From NCBI RefSeq assembly GCF_001625215.2, contig NC_030384.2, forward strand, positions 40,210,390 through 40,274,389: a DNA stretch of 64,000 nt. Reading direction: 5' to 3'. Under the pieces are notes generated by a model. That model had not been told where the DNA came from and did not search any database. It saw only the letters and a list, made by a program, of their open reading frames with translations. This document shows positions 55,685 through 64,000 of this stretch, piece after piece. The translations under genes and the position numbers were made by a program. Source of the DNA: Daucus carota subsp. sativus. Lineage: Eukaryota; Streptophyta; Magnoliopsida; Apiales; Apiaceae. The first letter of the stretch is position 1; the number at the start of each line of letters is the position of its first letter.

Positions 55685-58600
55685 TATACTAAGGAGGGTT
55701 GTTCGCAAGTTATATATCAAACTAAACTAATTAATTTAATTATTATATAGCAGAATAAAAAGAATATGTATTGCTATCACGTAATGATTTTAAGTCTATC
55801 ACGCATGGTACTCGTAGAATAATAAATAAAAATAAATTGACTCGCTTAAAAGTGGAATACTAACTTCATGTACATCACACGTATTTTCCAAATTATGATC
55901 GCTACTTAATTATAAAAAATTGCAGGCTTAATTTATCCGTACCGTGGACATTTTTTTTTACCATTAACAGGTTCATGATACCCAACTGCTATAGATTAGA
56001 AGCTTGGATGCTAAAGGAGTAAAAGGTAATCCTCATGCGATAAAAATTCATAATGAAACAATACTTGACTGCTGTGTAGACCAAAAGATTAGATCTTTGG
56101 AAAAACAATGCTCGTATTCGGCGAAACTTATTTACCCCAATTAATATGGGGAATATTTATATTTATATTTATATAATATTTGCTAGTACTAGTTAAGTAT
56201 TTAATAGATATTATTTATAAAAATAAGTTACTTATTTTAGACCAGATACATATTTATGCATATTTTAAACTTAATTCTTGAAAATAATGCAAGTGAAAAA
56301 AGACCGATATACTATTTACTGAACTTTCAAAGAAACACTAGTGTTATTTTGTTAAATTACCTTAGCTAAACTCATCAGTAATTAACGGTCCTCAAATTTT
56401 AAAATACAAGACTGTAACAATAAATATGACTGAGGAAGAAGAAACATTAAAATATAATATTTTCCCATCTATATTTTAAAATCCGGAAGATTAAATATTC
56501 ACATAGTCAGCTCAAACTTCTAATAACAAAATACAGAATAGAATAAAAATAGAAGTGGTCCGCATCCACTAGGACTCCAAATGAGTTCTTTTATTTCTTT
56601 TTAAAATATGATCAATTTAGTTAAGTGACAGTAGCCGTCCAAATTAATAGGAGTAAAATTTGTGTTTGCAAAACATGCAGGCCGGTTTATGTGATAACTC
56701 CACATTTTGTTTCACATTGCTATCTCGCAAGTCTGTGTTAAAGTGATGCAATTTCACAGTCATTGACCTTTATTACTATACAACCGCAACTTCATTTTTA
56801 TGAAACGATCAACTGATACATAATCAATTCGGTACTCGACATATGATTCGATGGTTTGTATTTAAATCTTTCTAAGTTCTGCGGCCGACTAAATATTTAT
56901 TGTTTCTGTAGATATCTGTGAATTTTAGTTTATAAAACAACAATTGCGGCCGAATGACGTGAAGTCTATTTGGACCTATCATGGTACCTCCGCCATTGAT
57001 GACTGTACTAATTTTTCAGCAAGATGAATCTTGATTTATCACAACGTATTTAATAATATAGCTATTATCGTAAAATTATCTGTGATCGTTTGAAGCACTT
57101 ACATATTTATTAGAAAAATAAAATAATGAACAAATTCATGATAACTTGTTTTGTGAATGTAGACGAAAGTCTACATATGATAAACGATTTCACAGATATA
57201 TTCCAAATTCCATACGCGAGTAATCATAACTAACGTTGCATTATAATCACCAGAGTTCTCTCACAGTAAATTTCGTAGCTTAAATCCTGCGTGTCATATC
57301 ATAAATAATTATTTTAAAAATGTGTAAATAAAAATGTTTATTTTTTACTATTATATTAAAATCATATATTTGTTTTGTGATAAAATCAACTTCAAAAATA
57401 ATATACTAATATTAAAAAAGTAATCTATTAGTAATTTATTATATAATAACTATCTTTGAGAATAATTTATCATCATAACAAAGAACATACCTAATTATAA
57501 ACCAATATGTTAAAATTAATGCGCCTCAGAACCTTTCACTGCTGCTAATAGAAACGAGAAGGTCATTTTCTTGAAAAGTTTACATGGCCAACTAATGAGG
57601 AGAAGTAATCCAAGTAGGAACTTTTGTGGCTGATATCATATTGATAGTCATGTTAACATAGATATATGGGAGTAGCCGGAGTTCAGTTTATATGAAAGTC
57701 TTGGGAATGATATCTTATTCGAGGTTTGACCTTTATATGTATTTGAAATTTTGTTACAGGTGTCGTTGTAAATATTTTTGATGTAGCAGCAATATATATG
57801 AAAGGAAAAAAATTCAGATTTTTGCAAATTACTCAATTTTACACGACTCAAACTTTTTGCGAGCGACTCCAATTATTCGTGAATAACCCGTACTCAACTG
57901 GCTTTTAAATATTTAAGTTTGAACAAAAAAATTAACTCGATAAACTTAACTTTCAAACTCGACTTCAATTTAATAAGTTAAAACTCACTCAAATCAATTA
58001 ATTGAGGGATGATAAAATATTTCATTTGATAAATTTGTTTCAAATCGATTGAATAATATCTAACTCAAAAGGTTGGATTTTAAAGATTTAAATTTAGATT
58101 ATTACATAACACTAATCCGAACTCGAAACTATCGAAACCGATGAATTAATATGTGTGTGTGATACAAGTCGTACTAGAATATACGATATCTTAAAATTAT
58201 GATAAATAATATAAATATTTTTATATTTTTATTTCATTATTACTTGATAATGAAATTATTTAATTTTTTAAGTGAATCATTTAATTCTTAATATATAACC
58301 ATAATAACAGAATTACTAACCTGCCTCCCAAAGCTCTTGAGATACATGGTAAGTCATAATCTATAATAAATATGTACTATATCTAAAATACGTGGTTATA
58401 TCTAAAATAAATCTTAACCATATAATTAAAAACAAATCAACAGTTAAGATCACCGAACTCTCATTCTCCCGTATAGGACTATTCTCTGTGGAACCCAACT
58501 ATATATATATGTGTGTTATTATTAATATTTTTTGATCGACTAACAAAAAAAAATATTATTTTTTAGTAACAACTAAAATGGTCTTTACTCTATTATTTAT

Positions 58601-61054
58601 AAAAATTATGTACTTGAAATAACTCAGATGATTTTGGATTCGGATATTAAATTTGGATTTAAGATTTTATTAAGATTCGAAATTTATTTGAAATTGGATG
58701 TAAATAAACCCAATCCAAATATGACCGTTTTCGTTCTAGACCTATTTCATGAATATTTTTGCTTCTTGCAAAAAGGAAGATGCTTTACATTATACAAATT
58801 TTAAAATAATGTTTAGAAGAAGTATAAAACTAAACAACTAATGAAATGTTTGATAACAAGTAGACGAGAGAATTACTGTTCTCGTTCATAATTTTATCAT
58901 ACTAAGGACGTTTGGTTGCTTTCTGTTTGGATTAGATGACAATGAAACGCTTTGACACATTATAATTTTTTTCACTCAAAATCATCCAGTTTTAACTATA
59001 TCATTTAACGTTAAATATTAATATTTGACGGGAATTCGTTAAAATATTGTAAAATGATTAAATTTTTAAAGTCGGAGATGCATTTTGCCGACATATAAAA
59101 ATATGAGACCGAGTCAGAAAAAACATACAAGTTGATGTGTGCAAAATGCTAGTTATAAAAGTAAAACATTCTTCTTTTTAACGTTGCCCGTTAGTTTTTG
59201 ACAGAAATTAGTTAAACGGGTACAATATGATTGAAATTCTTAAGTTATGAGATGTATTTTGCTGGAATTCAAAGTTCTATACCAAATCACAAAAACAATC
59301 AAACTAATAGGTGCAAAATACTAATTACTCATAATAATATAATATACGTTTACGATCAGCCGATGAGAAACCCAACGAGGACCCTTTTGTGCTCCCCAGC
59401 TAAGATTAATAAAAAAACAGTTAATTTTCAGGTTAAAATGAGAGCTAATTCAATCAAGCAAACAATCCAAAGAAAAAGTTGAGTTCATTCTGAAATTTGC
59501 GGGTCCTTTGAATAATCCTGGTGTCTCAACAACTAATAGCCTTGATTTTGCTTTGTCAAGTGACCTACATTAATCACATTCAGCATCATATGTACTTTGA
59601 GATTGTACTCGTCAAAAAGAATCAAGTAAAAATAAAACAGTGTTGCCAAATAATCCGTCTGGCCGGCATGCATTTTGCATGATGCAGCTATCTCATATAT
59701 GATGGACCAGTCAAAATTACCTGGAGTGTGTGTTTATACATATGTTGTCATTCCCTTTTGATACTAAAACTGCCCTTTTCATCACTGACCTTTCACTTTG
59801 ATGTTTTCGATGTTATTACATTTACAGAATCAAATCGCCCATTTTGCCACATCATCGGTAAAATACACACCAGATTTGTGAGTGTATATATAATTATATA
59901 TATTCCATAAAATCTGCCGTTTCTGCAGTAATTTCAGTTAAAAATAACTGAACAACAGGTCTCACGACTCTCACCTGACAAATTCTCCAAAATGTGAAAT
60001 TTATGTCTTTTTGTGTTTGTCGACAGAAATAAGATCAATGCTACGAGAACAAATAGTTGAAAACAATTAGGCTTGCAGCAATAACAGATCACTGCTGTCT
60101 AGTGATTTCCAGAATACCTACTTGCTCCGACTCATAAGTTGCATGAAAATTGAAGTAGGATAAAATTTATGTAACTTCTTTGTTTATTTCTTAACGTATA
60201 AATTTATTATTTACTTATTATATAATTAACAAAAGTTATTTATAAGCGGATATATACGGTTGTTGTAATGATCAATTTTGTAATTTGTTGTTATAAAATG
60301 AATAGAACGTAATATTTTTTAAATATTTTATTATTCTTTTGAATTTTATTCATAATAATTTAGTTATATAACAGAAAAGAATTTATACAATTAGACTTAA
60401 TTCGAGATCAACGACAAGTCATATTCATCAATATTTTTGTCTGCAATTTAACTGAATTCGAGACGAACAGCAGGAAGATCACACCATATGTATAGCAATA
60501 TTATACATCCAAAACAGCACATTCCTGAACATTAGGCAACCTCTAAAATTAGGCGCACCAACTCTATACGATCTATAATTCGCTAGTAACGAGCTACTGT
60601 AATTGGCATCTAAAATTATGACCTCAACTCACATGCACACGTGTCAAGCATAAAAACTAGTAGCTTGCTAATTATTTAGTTAAACCACTTAATCAAAGTA
60701 ATTTAATTAAAAAATGCATTTACTTCATGTATAATTATTTTCCCCTAGCAAGCTCCAAATTAGAAGCTTGGCTGTTGCTAAATCCGACCCCTTAACCTCC
60801 CTGTAGCTTGTGTATGGTGTTGTCACATAATTGGATGCATTACATTATTTGCCACTTAGGTATTATTAATTATATAATCTAATACCACTAGTACTTGTTA
60901 AGGTGTTTCAAGTTTGATTAAATAAGTGAACATAGTAATTAAAATATCTGTGTTTAATAAAATTCAAAATCAGGGGCAATATGGTCAAATGGCTAGCTTA
61001 GGACACCATGTCACTCTCTTAAGTTTCAAAACCTTGATTAGTACTTGTATCCTC
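55685..61054. other. Gene-poor spacer, second part
   Basis: About 5.4 kb of AT-rich DNA with no gene that I can support. Two diverged direct repeats lie at about 59025-59158 and 59200-59333 (both with ATTAAAT/GATTGAAAT, GAGATG.ATTTTGC and TGCAAAAT.CTA). The last kilobase is the likely promoter of the GRAS gene. Short frames at 57648-57872 and 59231-59482 look random. Confidence 0.45.
59025..59333 (+). repeat. Diverged direct repeat pair
   Basis: Two segments about 175 bp apart share an ordered set of words (TTCGTTAAA/TTAGTTAAAC, GAGATGCATTTTGC/GAGATGTATTTTGC, GTGCAAAATGCTA/GTGCAAAATACTA). They are old duplicates or two copies of an unknown repeat. Confidence 0.5.
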
Positions 61055-61062
61055 TATATATA
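61055..61062 (+). promoter_or_regulatory. Candidate TATA box of the GRAS gene
   Basis: CTCTATATATACTC lies about 190 bases before the start codon. It is the best-placed TATA match. Another AT run (ATATATATTATAATAT) at about 61212 is closer to the ATG than a usual TATA box would be. Confidence 0.5.
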
Positions 61063-61250
61063 CTCATATGAAATTAGCTAGACCTCATGATTTACAACTT
61101 AATATGCTTAGTCTATATAAATTGCCTTGAACTTAACTACAATCTACCTTCATTGTCTCTTCTTTCAGCTGTTTCTTTTGTTGTTCATTGTTATCGAAAT
61201 TCTATTCTCTCAATATATATTATAATATCGTCGCAAACTAATCTAGCCCT

Positions 61251-62777
61251 ATGGCAATGGTTATAGACGATGATTTCCACGAATTTTACTTTCCCGATTA
61301 CTGTAACACTGCTACAACTACCACTACCACAACCACCACCACGAGTGCTAGCGAAGATGAATTGTGCAATTGGAATGATTGGTCGCCTTTGATGGACTGG
61401 GAGGCCCTTTCAAATGGTCATGACCAGGACTTCAATGGCCTGTTCGAATCAATAATGGATGATGACAGTGCATCCTTGAGCCAGCTCCAGTCATCACCAG
61501 AGCTCCAGCAGCACCCCTCACCGCAGCCTCACGAGCATTCCTCACCGGAACTAATGATGATCAGTCATGATCCTGAAGAAATCACAAACAACTCTGAGGA
61601 TACCAAAGGGTTGAGGCTAGTCCATCTCTTGATGGCCGCGGCTGAGGCGATGACGGGAGTGAATAAGAGCCGCGACCTGGCTCGAGTGATATTGATTCGG
61701 CTCAAGGAATTAGTCTCTCCAACACAGGGGACTAACATGGAAAGACTCGCGGCTTATTTTACGCAAGCCCTGCAGGGCTTGCTAGAAGGGACCGGGAGTA
61801 AGAATAATAATGTTCTGTTAAATGGCCCCTACCACAATCGAGACGAACATCAGGCTACAGATACACTTGCGGCATTTCAGTTGCTACAAGATATGTCGCC
61901 TTATGTCAAGTTCGGACACTTCACGGCTAATCAAGCTATTTTAGAGGCCGTGACGAATGATAAAAGGATTCATATAGTGGACTATGATATTATGGAAGGG
62001 ATTCAATGGGCCTCGTTTATGCAGTCCTTGGTTTCGAGGAAAGATGGTCCCCCGGGGCCACACCTCCGGATCACGGCCTTGTCCAGGGGCGGTGGTGGTA
62101 AGAGGTCCATTACTAGTGTTCAGGAGACCGGGAGACGGTTAACAGCTTTTGCCGCTTCAATCGGCCAACCTTTTTCATTCCACCAATCTAAATTGGACGC
62201 GGATGAAAGTTTTAAACCGTCGTCTTTGAAATTGGTAAGAGGGGAGGCGCTTATAATTAATTGTATGCTACATTTGCCTCACTTTAGTTACCGATCCCCC
62301 GATTCGGTAGTTTCATTTTTATCCGGAGCCAAGACACTAGACCCAAGACTAGTGACTTTGGTCGAAGAAGAGGAAGAAGCCGAACCTACAACCGACGAAG
62401 GAGGATTCGTAAGTCGATTTATGGAATCACTTCACCGTTACTCGGCCTTGTACGATTCCCTTGAGGCCGGGTTTCCAATGCAAGGACGCGCTAGAGCACT
62501 GGTGGAACGGGTCTTTTTAGGACCACGAATTGCCGGATCATTAAACAGGATCTATCGCGACACGGAAATATGTTCATTAAGCAATTATTTGTGCGGAATG
62601 GGATTTCAAAGAGCTAACATAAGCTTTGCGAACCACTGTCAAGCAAAACTCTTGTTAGGACTCTTCAATGATGGCTACAGAGTCGAGGAATTGGCAAGCA
62701 ATAAGCTTGTTTTGGGATGGAAATCGCGGAGGCTTCTCTCAGCTTCTATCTGGACCTCTCCTGAACAGGATTTGTGA
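61251..62777 (+). CDS. NSP2: GRAS transcription regulator, NSP2 (SCL26) type
   Basis: NSP2 is a nuclear GRAS protein that acts with NSP1; in legumes it is needed for nodulation signalling, and more widely for strigolactone biosynthesis and mycorrhizal symbiosis. The frame is intronless, 508 residues, which is the length I recall for the Medicago protein. The variable N-terminus has a Thr run (about 22-31) and acidic/Gln-Pro-rich stretches. The GRAS domain starts near 122 ([20 protein letters not shown]). The VHIID-like motif is [14 protein letters not shown] (about 239-252). The end has [15 protein letters not shown] and the SAW motif [21 protein letters not shown] and [15 protein letters not shown] are typical of the NSP2 branch. 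An acidic EEEEEAEP insert sits at about 371. The codons for RVILIRLK contain a miR171h-complementary site. Confidence 0.93.
   Translation: MAMVIDDDFHEFYFPDYCNTATTTTTTTTTTSASEDELCNWNDWSPLMDWEALSNGHDQDFNGLFESIMDDDSASLSQLQSSPELQQHPSPQPHEHSSPELMMISHDPEEITNNSEDTKGLRLVHLLMAAAEAMTGVNKSRDLARVILIRLKELVSPTQGTNMERLAAYFTQALQGLLEGTGSKNNNVLLNGPYHNRDEHQATDTLAAFQLLQDMSPYVKFGHFTANQAILEAVTNDKRIHIVDYDIMEGIQWASFMQSLVSRKDGPPGPHLRITALSRGGGGKRSITSVQETGRRLTAFAASIGQPFSFHQSKLDADESFKPSSLKLVRGEALIINCMLHLPHFSYRSPDSVVSFLSGAKTLDPRLVTLVEEEEEAEPTTDEGGFVSRFMESLHRYSALYDSLEAGFPMQGRARALVERVFLGPRIAGSLNRIYRDTEICSLSNYLCGMGFQRANISFANHCQAKLLLGLFNDGYRVEELASNKLVLGWKSRRLLSASIWTSPEQDL
61684..61704 (+). promoter_or_regulatory. miR171h-complementary site in the NSP2-type coding sequence
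   Basis: The 21 bases include GATATTGATTCGGCTCA. From memory, legume miR171h is complementary to this sequence except possibly at one terminal base. The canonical HAM/SCL6 miR171 site (GATATTG...CGGCTCAA) shares most of it. Cleavage of NSP2 mRNA by miR171h is known in Medicago; here it is predicted from sequence only. Confidence 0.85.
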
Positions 62778-63507
62778 ATTGTTTTAAAACTGTTTATTTT
62801 CATAATATGTTCAACTAGTTTAGTGTCAGTCCCAGTTTGCTCAGTCTTTTAGTACTTTGTTTGAGTTACTTTAGCATTCTATGGCAAAGCTAGATGTTTG
62901 GATTGATTTTGTTAGCCACGATCCCTTCCACTGGTTCAGGAAACTTATGTATATATTATGCAGTGCTCTTTTATAAGCCGCAATATTGCCTCTGTACAAA
63001 GCTATTTGATAGTAATGGAGTATTATTTACAGTGACATGTTGATGTTGAAAGCTTATAGTTTAGTTTTGCTTGCAGATAAAAAACTTGTCATTACACTAA
63101 TGATCACTACATTACCTTGAACGAGAAAACAACAATTGCAGTCCTCCTGATGTACAAAAATATCAACTGCTATGTAAGTTTCAGGTTTCAACTGTATAGC
63201 AATAAGCGCAATATTTACCTTCACAACACTTATCCTGTGACTACAAAAATTCCAACTTTTAACTAAAACAAACACGCTGTCCAAAAATGTGACAAAGAGA
63301 ATGCTGTGCAAAACCATGTATACCATTGAAAAGGTTCACAGATTCAACAATTTCCGATTTCCGATTTCAGCAAGTGTTTGGGTGTTTCATTTATGGTTAA
63401 TGAACCAGATTAACAGAAAGCAGACCTCAATTCAAAAATAAGTGTTTAGATTATTTATTTGGCTGCATGAAATGAGAACCCGAATCCTATTTACATAGTT
63501 AAATCCT

Positions 63508-63565
63508 ACCATTTCCATCTGGATTTCCATACCATTACCATTTCCATCTGGATTTCCATACCATT
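63508..63565 (+). repeat. 29-bp perfect tandem repeat, two copies
   Basis: The unit begins ACCATTTCCATCTGGATTTC and is repeated once directly with no change seen, so the duplication is young. Confidence 0.9.
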
Positions 63566-63971
63566 TTCGTTAACCTCTATTATTGTACCTTCCATTCTTA
63601 TTATTCCCAATCTTAATTCAAAAACCCCCCAAGTAAACTAATCTTTGCGAAAATATTGAAATTTTGTTCGAATGTTCTATCATTATATGAGTATTCGTGT
63701 ATGTCATTTCCTTTGTATCCCTTCGGTTTAAACTTAAAAAAATATCTTGTTTATCATATGTTATTCAACTTGAGATATCGCAATCGTTTCATTTTAGAAA
63801 AAAGCAACTTTTGTCGTTCTCCACATGGTATTCCATTATTTAAATAGCTTGTCGCAGTCCCTCGGAATTAATTAAAGAAAATTACGAGCTCGAAGCACAC
63901 TTGATTGTTCGTGACCACAATGATTGATGGCCAGCAACTTTCTATTCTGAAATTTATAAAATCGGTTTTTC

Positions 63972-63997
63972 TAATGTGTGCCCAAGGGCACACATTA
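63972..63997. repeat. 26-bp near-perfect palindrome
   Basis: TAATGTGTGCCC, then AA, then the exact complement GGGCACACATTA. A sharp palindrome of this kind is often the end of a transposable element; the rest would lie outside the window. Confidence 0.85.
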
Positions 63998-64000
63998 AAC

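Larger units (their letters stand above)
62778..64000. other. 3' flank of the NSP2-type gene
   Basis: The first few hundred bases are the likely 3' UTR. A 29-bp tandem repeat lies at 63508-63565 and a palindrome at 63972-63997. No further gene is visible. Confidence 0.5.

Noticed and set aside
1..64000. tRNA, rRNA, CRISPR arrays, riboswitches or phage-type defence genes.
   Set aside because: I looked for conserved cores and repeat-spacer patterns and saw none. The window is plant nuclear DNA and such prokaryotic features are not expected. A covariance-model scan would be needed to exclude small RNAs.

Overview
The window reads as nuclear DNA of a flowering plant, most likely a eudicot. The evidence is split genes with GT..AG introns, plant-type proteins (a G-type lectin S-receptor-like kinase, a GRAS regulator of the NSP2 type, a Cys-form selenoprotein K relative), AT-rich intergenic DNA, and many plant transposons (Ty1/copia, Stowaway-like, hAT-like, Helitron, LINE). 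I cannot name the species. No prokaryotic operon, CRISPR array, rRNA or tRNA gene was seen.

Layout. 1-6664: two tandem plus-strand genes for the E1-alpha subunit of mitochondrial branched-chain 2-oxoacid dehydrogenase. The first enters from the left edge; the second is complete, with nine exons. A 1.34-kb inverted-repeat transposon carrying a nested Stowaway-like MITE lies between them. 6771-6955: a LINE RNase H remnant. 8038-11335: a four-exon minus-strand selenoprotein K-like gene with a 2.8-kb first intron. 12255-17376: a complete Ty1/copia retrotransposon on the minus strand, with one uninterrupted 1525-residue polyprotein, LTRs that look identical, and a perfect 5-bp target duplication. 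18253-20868: an intronless minus-strand receptor kinase. 24744-26570: an intronless minus-strand KRI1 ribosome-biogenesis gene with a telo-box just upstream. 26759-27134: a small Helitron. 29097-37227: a plus-strand seven-exon DIS3L2/SOV-type 3'-5' exoribonuclease. 40851-44749: a minus-strand two-exon gene for a 94-residue membrane protein. 45024-49840: a plus-strand three-exon gene for a 151-residue protein with a predicted helix, arranged head to head with the previous gene. 49841-61250: about 11 kb without a gene that I can support, holding MITEs and decayed repeats. 61251-62777: an intronless GRAS gene of the NSP2 (SCL26) type with a site complementary to miR171h.

How the genes relate. 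They do not form a pathway; this is an ordinary gene neighbourhood. The E1-alpha pair serves branched-chain amino-acid breakdown, KRI1 serves pre-rRNA processing, the DIS3L2-like protein degrades RNA, the receptor kinase is a surface receptor, and the NSP2-type factor links to strigolactone production and symbiosis.

Intron/exon structures were assembled by hand from splice-site consensus, reading-frame continuity and remembered family sequences. Exon edges are good but untested by transcripts. I found no convincing new biological system. The most useful leads are the miR171h site, the apparently fresh copia insertion, the tandem E1-alpha duplication, and the transposon insertions whose order can be read from the sequence.
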